DNA from: Alentia gelatinosa
Lineage: Eukaryota; Annelida; Polychaeta; Phyllodocida; Polynoidae
DNA: 64,000 nt
Direction of reading: 5' to 3'
Assembly (NCBI GenBank): GCA_950022655.1
Contig: OX465587.1
Span: forward strand, 28,647,716-28,711,715
Both the position numbers and the translations under genes were made by a program. Below the pieces are notes generated by a model that was not told where the DNA came from, did no database searches, and saw only the letters and a program-made list of their open reading frames with translations. How positions within the stretch are numbered: the stretch's first letter is position 1; every line of letters begins with the position of its first letter. Shown one piece after another: positions 58,701 through 64,000 of the stretch.

Positions 58701-59517
58701 TTTGCTTGAAGTCAAAATATATTTTGTATATCTTGTCCACAGGTACATATATTGTGTGCCGCATCGTGACCCTGCCTTCTATGATGCAGTATCCTGTTTG
58801 TATATATAAATACTTCATAACTTATTTCACTCTAAGTCCAATCATATTTTGTATATATTGTCCACAGGTACATACATTGTGTGCCGCATCATGACCCTGC
58901 CTTCTATGAAACAGTATCCTGTTTGTATATATAAATACTCCATAACTTATCTCACTTAAAGTCGAAGCATAATTTGTATATTTCTCAACAGGTAAATGCA
59001 TTGTGTGCCGCATTGTGACCCTGCCTTCTATGACGTGGTATCCTGTTTGAAGTTTTAATTATCTTTCATCCGTTGAGGTTTGCATGAAACTCCATGGTCA
59101 GAAAAAAGTATCCTGTTTGTATATATAAATACTCCATAACTTATCTCGCTCCAAGTCCAATCATATTTTGTATATCTCATCTACAGGTGCATACATCGTG
59201 TGCCGCATGGTGACCCTGTCTTCTATGACGTGGTATCCCGCCTGTATATATAAATACTGTATCACTTATCTTGCTCTAAGTCTCATATCTTGTATTTCTC
59301 ATCTACAGGTACATACATCGTGTGCCGCATCGCGACCCTGGCCTGGATGACGCGATGGATCGCTCAGAACAGAGACCGCATCCCGCTGCTACAGTACACG
59401 ACGGGCTGCGTCGGGCTCGCCATCCTCACGGCCATGAACATCGTCCTCTTTGTACGACTCCTCATCGCCGACTACCTACGACCCAGCAGCGACAAGGAGA
59501 CCCTCAAGGGAGACTAA
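19608..59517 (+). CDS. TLCD1/TLCD2: TLC-domain protein (TLCD1/TLCD2-like), 5 exons
   Basis: Exons 19608-19798, 21334-21416, 47497-47579, 57373-57544 and 59309-59517 join in matching phases (2, 1, 0, 1) to give 245 aa, close to human TLCD1 (247). A Met at residue 10 (19635) has a better Kozak context and would give 236 aa. Features in order: an N-terminal hydrophobic segment, the WRWKNILVSFIHSVTSGLWA segment (human WRWHNLLVSFAHSIVSGIWA), GYFLYDAVDM, LLLHHVI with the TLC His pair, two hydrophobic stretches in exon 4 with VEINSIFLHTR, SLYRLNGILNL, and a C-terminal hydrophobic helix ending RLLIADY. From family knowledge, TLCD1/2 (worm FLD-1) are plasma-membrane proteins that limit long-chain polyunsaturated phospholipids and so keep membranes from becoming too fluid. 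Intron 2 is 26 kb. Which paralogue this is, or a pre-duplication ancestor, cannot be told by eye. Confidence 0.9.
20435..20740. repeat. Two-fold direct repeat in TLCD intron 1
   Basis: GCAGTATCGCTTATCTTATC...TTCCTTGGGCCA recurs as GCAGTGTATCTTATCTTATC...TTCCTTGGGCCA after about 150 bp. AT-rich, no gene. Confidence 0.65.
20771..21105. mobile_element. Foldback with GACGCCTTGAGCC motifs and telomere-like core
   Basis: GGACGCCTTGAGCC motifs at 20790-20880 are mirrored by GGCTCAAGGCGTCC motifs at 21003-21105. The centre holds CCCTAACCC-like repeats (about 20955-20997), resembling degenerate animal telomere sequence. It lies in TLCD intron 1. Confidence 0.6.
21334..21416 (+). CDS. TLCD1/TLCD2: TLCD exon 2
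   Basis: The acceptor TTCTTTTGCAG precedes it, and the donor GG|GTGAGT follows. It encodes FYVAPKMAEDLISTYDTFSH and ALVGYSW, matching the loop and hydrophobic segment before the GYF motif. It lies between two blocks of the GACGCCTTGAGCC minisatellite (20771-21105 and 21540-21835). Confidence 0.88.
21540..21835. repeat. 22-bp minisatellite, ten units
   Basis: The unit GTGGACGCCTTGAGCCCACC (22 bp with two more C) repeats ten times from 21592 to about 21812. It is preceded by an inverted copy of the right end of the 20771-21105 foldback (CTTTTACCGTTTGAGCCTCC). It starts 124 bp after TLCD exon 2. Confidence 0.85.
22034..22095 (-). ncRNA. Hammerhead-ribozyme-like motif (retroelement type)
   Basis: Read on the minus strand, CTGATGA (22084-22078) is followed by a GGC...GCC stem II, then GAAAC (22061-22057), a very short stem III and GTC at 22051-22049. 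Flanking TAACT/GAT and ATC/AGTTA segments can pair as stem I. This is the layout of the type I hammerhead with minimal stem III found in the terminal repeats of Penelope-like elements. No retroelement ORF was recognised beside it. Confidence 0.5.
22100..25320. other. TLCD intron 2: no exon; repeat remnants
   Basis: Hairpin blocks with CCTAGGGCACT/AGTGCCCTAGG-like cores recur at about 21160-21240, 23270-23400 and 24780-24890. Related segments near 22570-22810, 25060-25150 and 48800-48910 share ATGAACATTCATTAAAT-like text. Nothing coding is supported. Confidence 0.4.
25324..25943 (+). repeat. 620-bp inverted repeat, left arm
   Basis: Every position I compared is the exact reverse complement of 27819-28438, and both arms are 620 bp. 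The arm contains the 121-bp palindromic MITE at 25801-25921 and a 67-codon ORF with no recognisable family. The flanks outside the arms differ. Confidence 0.85.
25801..25921. mobile_element. Palindromic MITE P1 (also 27841-27961, 43955-gap, 46119-46228)
   Basis: ACCTTACTGGTACATACTCA and its complement bound a near-perfect hairpin with GAAAGAAA and GAGCTCG blocks near the centre. Diverged copies are at 46119-46228 and, partially, at 42715-42800. The N gap at 43988 starts just inside the left half of another copy. Confidence 0.8.
26709..27293. mobile_element. Inverted-repeat element with GATTCCACCAG ends, holding a nested MITE
   Basis: GGGGTGATTCCACCAG on the left and CTGGTGGAATCAGTCCTT on the right bound the element. 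Inside is a block (about 26735-27050) that recurs at 54342-54648 without these ends, including a TTTATCCTACCC...GGGGTAGGATAAA MITE. Related ends occur near 34480, 35480, 62606 and 62862. Confidence 0.6.
26898..27050. mobile_element. MITE family with TTTATCCTACCC ends
   Basis: The ends TTTATCCTACCC and GGGGTAGGATAAA bound 153 bp. A close copy is at 54496-54648. Others with different cores are at about 31529-31775, 38873-38996, 46460-46716, 50030-50243 and 55336-55471. Copies often sit beside a second palindrome, as at 26750-26890 and 54350-54480. Confidence 0.75.
27819..28438 (-). repeat. 620-bp inverted repeat, right arm
   Basis: Reverse-complement partner of 25324-25943, with a 1,875-bp spacer. 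It carries the same palindromic MITE at 27841-27961. Either a very recent inverted duplication, a long-TIR element, or an assembly artefact would explain the lack of visible mismatches. Confidence 0.85.
29405..30965. mobile_element. Cluster of nested MITEs with TTTACTATATACCC ends
   Basis: The outer repeats TACTATATACCCATGCCGTA and complement enclose inner elements that begin near TATAACGTCCAACCATGC and end near GGTCAGGACGTTCTATAT. Three copies in both orientations occur here (about 29405-29745, 30295-30612 and 30612-30965). Others lie at about 1439-1770 and 53420-53745. Confidence 0.7.
31820..32047. other. Unassigned stretch with GAGCGACAGC/TATTACG palindrome
   Basis: It holds short palindromic segments (GTAATATCCGAGCG...) like those next to other MITEs at 49900 and 54800. 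No gene is recognised. Confidence 0.3.
32570..33240 (+). mobile_element. SINE with six-fold internal 93-bp repeat
   Basis: Units of exactly 93 bp start at 32611, 32704, 32797, 32890, 32983 and 33076, each with CATACCATGTCTATGTGG and CAGCAGTGGTAGA-type text. The last is followed by the normal SINE 3' region, ending in ACCTAAACAAAG at about 33240. The tRNA head is missing. Because 93 is a multiple of 3, a 202-codon ORF runs through the array; it is not a gene. Confidence 0.85.
33250..37245. other. TLCD intron 2: no exon recognised
   Basis: Mixed sequence with repeat relatives near 34480, 35230-35490 and 36125-36460. The ORFs are short and unrelated to known families. Confidence 0.35.
36125..36460. 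mobile_element. Palindromic element rich in CCCGAC/GTCGGG (related copy 26265-26455)
   Basis: Both regions share blocks such as CCCGACGAATCCGTCGGGC or its complement and TATAGGCTT at the edge. Repeated CGGGTCGGTG-like motifs in both orientations make them strongly self-complementary. No ORF of known type. Confidence 0.55.
37640..37970 (-). repeat. 73-bp minisatellite, minus orientation, 5 units
   Basis: AATACAAAGTGTCC-type starts fall at 37649, 37722, 37795, 37868 and 37941. Reverse-complement copies form the array at 52068-52433. Confidence 0.85.
38739..38871. mobile_element. Palindromic MITE around CAATTGTTTA (copies 55185-55336, 61450-61565)
   Basis: TTTCATACAATTGTTTATGA and its complement bound a core with TGATATCACGAAGCGGAG. 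It is followed directly by a TTTATCCTACCC MITE here and at 55336, another recurrent pair. Confidence 0.65.
40235..40425. mobile_element. Palindromic MITE with AATACTCCACGAG ends (family F)
   Basis: CAATCGTCATCGAGGC and GAGTGACGATTATGG form a hairpin flanked by GAACTGCATCAAGAATCG and its complement. Other copies are at 44855-44975, 50290-50450 and 57040-57160, with part copies at 52680 and 56757. Confidence 0.65.
41466..41726 (+). mobile_element. tRNA-derived SINE, full length with (CAAA)n tail
   Basis: It starts GGGGTGGGGAGTTAGCTCAG, followed by a B-box-like GATTCGGGTCCC, the body with a single internal block of the 93-bp type, and the tail TACCCAAACAAACAAACAAA. It sits inside a 70-bp tandem repeat: one diverged unit at 41299 lies on its left and three units lie on its right. 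Confidence 0.85.
41727..41932. repeat. 70-bp minisatellite, 3 units (plus one at 41299)
   Basis: GCATGGGCCACACGCTCATA-like starts at 41727, 41797 and 41867. A diverged unit at 41299-41385 lies on the other side of the SINE at 41466-41726, so the SINE interrupted the array. Confidence 0.8.
41975..42165. repeat. 60-bp minisatellite, 3 units
   Basis: The unit has GAATACCACTTAGAGAGTGT and ATCTTATGAGAGGGGT. It is the same unit as at 48012-48430 and has the same left flank (CCTAGTTCGTTAAGAATTC). Confidence 0.85.
43128..43335. repeat. 29-bp minisatellite, about 7 units
   Basis: The unit AGTATAGTGGTACGTCGCCA plus TACCGGCAC starts at 43128, 43157, 43186 and onward. The half-sites GTGGTA/TACCGGCAC are close to self-complementary. 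Single copies of this motif also occur in the 620-bp inverted-repeat arms. Confidence 0.8.
43680..43987. repeat. Diverged copy of the inverted-repeat arm, cut by the gap
   Basis: TATACCCATGTCAGTGTGTT, ATATCAGCCTCTGCTA and ATTGGCTGAAA match the arm sequence of 25440-25570 in order. The palindromic MITE P1 then begins at 43955 and the N run interrupts it. Confidence 0.6.
43988..44187. other. Assembly gap of 200 N
   Basis: Exactly 200 unknown bases, probably a placeholder length. Any ORF across it is meaningless. Confidence 1.
45039..45210 (+). mobile_element. SINE, 5'-truncated
   Basis: It contains the CATACCATGTCTATGTGG segment, GGTAAATGTGTAGGGGTGAG and a tail ending in CAAACAAACAAACA. The tRNA-like head is absent. 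Confidence 0.8.
47497..47579 (+). CDS. TLCD1/TLCD2: TLCD exon 3
   Basis: The acceptor ATCTCTTGCAG precedes it and the donor ATC|GTAAGT follows. It encodes GYFLYDAVDMLRFNRSRKSY and ELLLHHVI. The GYF.-D-.VD and HH residues are the diagnostic TLCD signature (human GYFIHDTVDI...LVHHV). Confidence 0.92.
47618..47682. mobile_element. Tiny pogo/Tigger-like hairpin MITE
   Basis: CAGTAAAACCCTGGTTCTGG and its complement form a near-perfect hairpin of about 63 bp, 40 bp after TLCD exon 3. The CAGTANAACCCCGCTTA...GGACACC-type end resembles pogo/Tigger inverted repeats. Related sequence is at 37249-37340 and 55840-56304. Confidence 0.55.
48012..48430. repeat. 60-bp minisatellite, 7 units
   Basis: A longer copy of the array at 41975-42165. 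An inverted copy of the left flank (ATTCTTAACGAACTAGGC) lies at 47828-47870, so this locus is partly palindromic. Confidence 0.85.
50838..51165. mobile_element. Foldback with GGACGCTACGCT motifs
   Basis: Motifs such as GGACGCTACGCTCGC at 50844-50930 are mirrored by GAAGCGAAGCGTCC near 51150. A related single end lies at 17070-17155. The G-rich array at 51171 begins right after it. Confidence 0.5.
51171..51575 (+). repeat. 20-bp G-rich minisatellite, about 20 units
   Basis: The unit TGGAGTAGGCAGAGGGAGGG repeats at a 20-bp period. The plus strand is strongly G-rich with regularly spaced GGG runs. The 179-codon minus ORF (Leu/Pro/Ser-rich) is a by-product of the repeat. Confidence 0.85.
52068..52433 (+). 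repeat. 73-bp minisatellite, plus orientation, 5 units
   Basis: TATGCTCCGGGTAT-type blocks start at 52081, 52154, 52225, 52298 and 52371. The unit is the reverse complement of the 37640-37970 array, about 14 kb away. Confidence 0.85.
54894..55154. mobile_element. MITE family with TTTATTATCCATC ends
   Basis: The ends TTTATTATCCATC and GATGGATAATAAA bound 261 bp with a GTATACCACAG-rich core and CCCCATACATTTTCAATGGG near the right end. Copies or part copies are at 32048-32278, 49317-49563 and 9685-9922. No ORF is conserved between copies. Confidence 0.75.
55478..55832. mobile_element. Compound MITE pair (family C), copy 3, with SINE tail insert
   Basis: GAGGAAACATATAAACGTTC opens the first half. 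It is interrupted at about 55511-55555 by a plus-strand SINE tail (AACTACCCAAACAAAC), and the palindrome then resumes. The second element runs from 55689 to 55832. The insertion shows that the SINE moved after the pair had formed. Confidence 0.7.
55840..56304. mobile_element. Pogo/Tigger-like non-autonomous element
   Basis: The left end GCAGAACCCCGCATATGCGG and the right end GGTGTCCGTTAGGCTTGGTT then CTACTGTA are inverted relatives, with GTGACCGCTTACAC-like text inside. No transposase ORF. Confidence 0.55.
56836..57036 (-). mobile_element. SINE body fragment
   Basis: Minus-strand SINE body with CACCCCTACACATTTACCGA and CATAGACATAGTATGAGAAG. It lacks the (CAAA)n tail and the tRNA head. It lies about 340 bp upstream of TLCD exon 4. 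Confidence 0.75.
57373..57544 (+). CDS. TLCD1/TLCD2: TLCD exon 4
   Basis: The acceptor TTTTATTTCAG precedes it, and the donor TTAG|GTGAGT follows. The 57 residues include two hydrophobic stretches and VEINSIFLHTRQLLQMIGVS, the counterpart of VEVSNIFLTIRMMMKIS, then SLYRLNGILNL. Codon use is GC-rich, as in exon 5 and unlike the AT-rich introns. Confidence 0.92.
58439..59308 (+). repeat. Tandem decoy copies of the TLCD terminal exon 5' edge
   Basis: Copies of a unit of about 124 bp contain a pyrimidine-rich tract, an AG acceptor and the first 50-60 exonic bases (GTACATACATTGTGTGCCGC). Exon-like starts fall at 58619, 58743, 58868, 58992 and 59187, and the real exon at 59309 is the last unit. 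The 58992-59187 interval holds about 70 bp extra. A diverged copy without a clear acceptor is at about 58521. An inverted copy (minus strand) is at 58439-58502, with ACGG in place of ACAG. In frame, each decoy reads YIVCR.MTLPSM-like residues, then leaves the real exon sequence and meets a stop before the last membrane helix. Confidence 0.9.
59309..59517 (+). CDS. TLCD1/TLCD2: TLCD exon 5 (terminal) and stop
   Basis: The acceptor CATCTACAG precedes it, and the TAA stop is at 59515-59517. It encodes GTYIVCRIATLAWMTRWIAQ, a polar linker, a hydrophobic helix (CVGLAILTAMNIVLFV) and the tail RLLIADYLRPSSDKETLKGD. Of the series of similar copies upstream, only this unit stays open through the last membrane helix to a family-like C-terminus. 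Confidence 0.92.
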
Positions 59518-60150
59518 GGAGTCTCCACGCCTAAAGCCTAGTCTCTAGGCGGGCACTAGGCCTAGTGAGGAGCCACTAGGCTGAGAAGGTTGCAGGAGTT
59601 GTTGTTTTATGAAGAAACATTTTTGCGAAGGTTTGAGGTTTTTCGCCCCGTGACTCCGTCCAACACTGTAGCCGAAGGGAAGTAGTTACTGGATGAAAGA
59701 CTGAGAACGGTCATCACTACGGGCTCAGTAATCATGTTTCCTTATTATTATATACTTGAAAATCACGAAAAAACGTCATTTCATGGACAGCCTGACAATG
59801 GGCCCGAACATTATTTATACTTCACCCCTAGCAGCGGGCAGTATTTCAGAGAAGTTCGTGTACATGTATATATAGTAATGGCTGTTCCTCAGTTGTTGGA
59901 GGTTGTGAAGTGTAGGTAATGGTTTTAACAGTTATGGGCATTCTTTTTTTTTCTTTTTTTAATTTAGTAAACAAACAACATACACTATCGTTCAAGGACT
60001 TTCATTGATTGAGTTGTTAATTATGGCACTATTCCGTCCCATGGAAAATATCATATTCGGTAGTGTTTGTTGATAGTTGTACGGAAATGATTGATGATAT
60101 CAAATCTTCAGGGTAAGTTCAGTATTGTATTGGTATTTTCAAAAATAAAA
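59518..60150 (+). other. Probable TLCD 3' UTR with candidate poly(A) signal
   Basis: This is non-coding sequence after the TLCD stop. An AATAAA at 60144-60149 is followed by a TTTTTTGTGTG stretch, a plausible poly(A) signal. The transcript end is not otherwise shown. Confidence 0.4.
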
Positions 60151-60661
60151 CTCGTAATTTTTTGTGTGAATATGAGTGCGAATAGACAAGAACAAAGTGT
60201 AATGGGCCAGTTTGAAAATTAGGCCCAAGGTAGAATGAATTCCAAATTCATGAAGCTTTAACTATTATTAGTCAATGCACATAGTAAGTGCCACATGTAA
60301 ATAAAATACTCACCGACTCGAAGCCGATATGTTTTAGAAAGCAGAGACAGAATATCTTTTTCTGCCTGGTAGCTATTATGTTTTTTCGAGTAATTGTTGG
60401 TGCTTTTTTGTGTGTACTCCAGTAAGCTAAGGCTCAAATCAATCGCTGTTTTTGTTTTTTTATAATGTTTTAGTATAATCATTGCCCTACAAAGGTACAC
60501 TAAAACCCCGGTAGATGAGGTGAAATGCCTGTCCTGTGTATATAATAGCGGTTTTAGTTGTGGGTATTAGAGGACCATGATAGGGAATCTGTAAATGAAG
60601 AAAGTCACCATTCCCTGCCCCTATAAAATTCTACCAGCACAACTATCTGTCAGTAAGGCAC

Positions 60662-60955
60662 TGTAGAGGAAACCTATGAAAGTTTATGGTCAGAGTTTAT
60701 ATCCCATCGATTTTGAATCGCTACGTAATTCACAAGGCTAAGCTGCGTGAATTACGTAGCGATTCATATGAGATTGGATCGAGCTATGTAAACTTGAATA
60801 AGTTTCTGAATTTATCTCGCCCTTCGCATTGACTAATGGGCTAATATTTGTGATATAATCCCCCATTGAGTAATTTTCCTAAATATCTCATGGGCGTTAG
60901 ACACAAGTTCCCAATGTTAAGTCTATGGAGAAAAAATACCAGGGGTGAGATAAAT
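60662..60955. mobile_element. Compound MITE pair (family C), copy 4
   Basis: GAGGAAACCTATGAAAGTTT begins the palindromic half. TTTATCTCGCCC at about 60812 and GGGGTGAGATAAA at about 60955 bound the second element. It lies downstream of the TLCD 3' UTR. Confidence 0.75.
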
Positions 60956-60956
60956 G

Positions 60957-61225
60957 TCAGTATGCCAAAATGTCAATACGGCACATGTCAATGTTAGTAT
61001 GATATATTGCCGTAAGGCAAATGTTAATGTGACATATGTCATCGTGGCACATGTCATCATAGAAAATGTCAGCTTGGCACATGGCAGTCTGACACATGTC
61101 TCTGTGGCACTTGTGAGCATGACACACATGTCATTGTGACACATGTCAGCGAGGTACATGGCAGTGTCAACATGGCACATGTCAGCATGGCAAATGTCGA
61201 CAATTTCAGTACGGCACATGTCAGT
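60957..61225. repeat. Degenerate short repeat GGCACATGTCA
   Basis: Near-regular copies of TGGCACATGTCAGCA-like text recur roughly every 18-22 bp. The ORFs on both strands that run through it have simple repeated composition. Confidence 0.75.
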
Positions 61226-62605
61226 TACGTAGTATGTTTATTTTCGTATGATATTAGTTTAAGTGCTACATGGCGGTTAACTTATGTACGGAGCAGATGA
61301 ATGAAAAATGATAGAGTTGTACATTTGTATGGTTGTGTATGATTCCGGTGAAGTGATAAATAACCCCAGATATTGTGTGATGTTGTAATGGCCACATTTA
61401 CATATTCCCCTTGTATCCCTGTGACTGTCAACCCATATTATCAAGAAACGTTATGAAATTTCACATGATTATTTATATGGCATGAGTTTTCTTCGCGGAA
61501 TGATATATCACGAAGCGGAGCTGAGTGATATCTGCCGCAGAAGACAGTGAACACCATGTAAACAATAATATGAGATCTATTTTCAAAGGTTCAAAGTGGC
61601 TAAGAATACGAAATAAACATATGTACAAAGGGAGCCAAAGTGAACCCACTGAAATGGCAGATACCCGTGCTCAAAACACCATTTCTGGATATAGACGCTC
61701 AGTACTCTGACTATATAGCTTCGAGATTATGTGTCATTCTCCAATCTTTCAAATGCATAGATCCATATTTTTGATATGCTCAACAACTGTCACCGTAGCT
61801 TTGAGACAAACTTATTCAGAGGCGATTGTAGTAAAAAACACTTCAATAGTAGCAAACAAGACCAAAAACGAAATTCGGCCCTTGAACCTCTACAGCTTTA
61901 GCACTAAGCCTCGTTCTTACTGGTCTCCGGAAATGGTGTTTTGAGCACGGGTATCTGTGGTTTTAGCGAGGCCAGTTTGGCTCGATATCAACTACTAGTC
62001 CTGATATGTGAACAAATCAAAACACCTTCATCATAAGCCTCATGAATTTTAAAGAAAATCACTTTTTATATGTGACCAACTTTTTTAGATGGAATATATC
62101 ATCTGGGGCTCTCTATGTTATGACTGAGAAAACTTAGTGGGTCAATGTCTTGTTCAGCATGGCCCATAACCCATTTGTTATATTTATACATGTATTGTTT
62201 CTAAGACCAAATTACCTCAATTTCTACTGACTGATTTCATACACAAATACATTAATCTGTGACTGAATTTCCCTCATTTTATCTCCCCTGGTATTTTATT
62301 CCATAGAACTCATACTCCATGACTGTGAAGGTAGTGTACCCAATACTTAATGGCTATTTGGGTGGTTTATTTTATCAATTGATAATATTATACAGGGTGA
62401 GATAAAATCAGAAACCCACTTGATGAAATTAACTTGGTTGGCACTCCACCTTGTTTGACCGCTACATAATTCACTCAGCTTCGCTTCATGAATGACTTTG
62501 CAGTCAAACTCGGTGGAGGACAGACCAGGTTATATGGTGACTGAGACTTTATGTGTCAGCCACAGAACACTTCCATAGATCAGAACAACCATCAGAGTAA
62601 AGTGG

Positions 62606-62862
62606 TGCTTCCACCAACACACAAGATATAGCGAGATCAGTCACGATTTGGTTGTCTTGCTAAATCTTGCTAGTTTTTGAATAATCGCATGCATATTTGC
62701 CGCGATGTGTCTTGAGGTGTCGCGGTGGTGGAGCACCAAAATATGCACACGACATCACGCGCTATGTATCGCGACAACAGAGGTGTGACCTATCGAAACA
62801 TTGTAAGGTAAACCAAGATATACCATGGCAAATCCATCGTGTTAGTGGAACCAGCCCTTGAC
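62606..62862. mobile_element. Inverted-repeat MITE (inverted relative at 35230-35490)
   Basis: GTGCTTCCACCAACACACAA on the left and GTGTTAGTGGAACCAGCCCT on the right are inverted relatives. The core (GTGTCTTGAGGTGTCGCGGT) appears in reverse at about 35355-35385. Confidence 0.65.
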
Positions 62863-63446
62863 GAGAAACTATCCCCAGACATGGCAGCTTTCCACTTTTC
62901 CATGAAAATTTTGTTTTCATTTCCAATTTATGAACTTTATTTTTTCCCTAGTGTAAAACACTAGTGTTTAGTGTAAAACAAAAGTATCAATGGGGCCACA
63001 TCCATGCCGATAAAACGGTGGTTTGAACCTCTCCTCCGCATGGAGTGGCCGACACTGATATCTTTTCCCAGATTTTCCCAGTCTCCAATTTTTTTTAGTT
63101 AGCTACTATGATTTTTACAGTTTATTACTAGTTATATCCCGAGTGACAAAGAAGTGATTTAAAAAGAAAAATCTATTTTAATTTTTTTTAACACCACAGT
63201 TGGAAACAGGCATATTCAAAAGTCACTTAATTTCTATCATCGAGAAGTGATTTTTATTACACCTCCTCTTTACCCTTGACTATCACACATTCCATATGAC
63301 GATAGAAAAAAGGAGTCCTGGTGCGTATGTTATTACTCAATGACTGACGGGTTTAATTTTACACTACACATACATTCACGGGCTGTCCTCTATTTCTGCA
63401 GCATGGCTTCCATTGCATTGATTCATGTCTGAACATATTTAGAGGG

Positions 63447-63673
63447 CTGTCTAGTACATATTCATCGGAACCAATCAGATCTTGTCAAACTGATGCTATA
63501 GATAGAACAGCGAACCATGTTATCCCCTTTCACCACCCAGCTAGAAATCCAGGTCATCAATATCTGACGTGCTCTCTTTGACCATCACAGACCTATGTCT
63601 TTATTCTGTGCCGTACAAACTGGACTATTGAAAGCTGCTCTGTGATTGGTTCCGACGAATACACACTAGACAG
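63447..63673. mobile_element. Inverted-repeat element with CTGTCTAGT ends
   Basis: The left CTGTCTAGTACATATTCATC and the right complement of CTGTCTAGTGTGTATTCGTC bound 227 bp, with CGGAACCAATCA at both inner edges. No ORF. Confidence 0.7.
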
Positions 63674-64000
63674 TGGTGTTACGCCCTCCAGACATGACTA
63701 AACTCTCTAATATCGCCCACATACTAGCAATTTCCAGTCTAGCAGACGATCGCCGACAGCTACGAAGTTCTTGTGTTGTGATACACTGGTTCCCTGATCT
63801 TGACAGGGGGTGATTTCTCAGGGTATACAGACTTCAGCGTAGTGTTGCCGCACCGGAACCTGACACTCGCATGGGATTATGGGATTTATTATATACCCAT
63901 GCAGTATATTTGATAATTACGTATTGCTGCTTCCTGTGCAGTATAAATTGTATACTGAACCCTGTGCAGTACACTGTTATACTGCACATGTTGAAACATC

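Larger units (their letters stand above)
61230..64000. other. Downstream flank: MITEs only
   Basis: It contains palindromes at 61450-61565, a TTTATCTCCCCTGGTATT...GGGTGAGATAAAA element at 62278-62408 (copy at 47158-47298), and the elements at 62606 and 63447. Near 63885 the start of a TATATACCCATGC element appears. No exon is supported. Confidence 0.4.

Overview
This window is eukaryotic nuclear DNA from an animal. The genes are split by introns with GT-AG borders, and most of the rest is transposon-derived. A tRNA-derived SINE family with a (CAAA)n tail, many palindromic MITE-like elements and a Penelope-like fragment point to a marine invertebrate. A mollusc is my best guess, but this is not proven. 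No prokaryotic operon, CRISPR array or viral genome is visible.

Two protein genes can be rebuilt exon by exon, and they are arranged head to head. (1) On the minus strand, 15174 down to 6947, lies a homologue of INO80B, the Ies2-like zf-HIT subunit of the INO80 chromatin remodeller. Eight exons with compatible phases encode about 348 residues; the first coding exon was not found. (2) On the plus strand, 19608 to 59517, lies a TLC-domain membrane protein of the TLCD1/TLCD2 type. Its five exons encode 245 aa (236 aa from the second Met), and its second intron is 26 kb. The roughly 3 kb between the two genes carries nested foldback elements.

Layout: 1-5800, repeats and unassigned DNA, including a 66-bp minisatellite. 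5805-7030, a tandem array made from the end of the INO80B zf-HIT exon. 6947-15174, INO80B with MITEs, SINEs and a Penelope-like (GIY-YIG) fragment in its introns. 16280-18850, a candidate promoter, then nested foldback elements. 19608-59517, the TLCD gene; its introns hold a hammerhead-ribozyme-like motif, an apparently perfect 620-bp inverted repeat, several minisatellite pairs and a 200-N assembly gap. 58440-59308, a tandem array of decoy copies of the 5' edge of the last TLCD exon. 59518-64000, the likely 3' UTR and more MITEs.

The most interesting pattern is that exon edges of two adjacent, unrelated genes have been copied locally: the INO80B zf-HIT exon (about 12 copies, downstream), the INO80B Gly/Ala exon (one dead copy with a stop) and the TLCD terminal exon (5-6 copies, upstream). 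Other notable items are a SINE whose internal 93-bp block varies in copy number between loci (1, 2 and 6) and a set of foldback elements that share one architecture but use different terminal motifs.

All calls come from reading the sequence. No alignment, database search or folding program was run.
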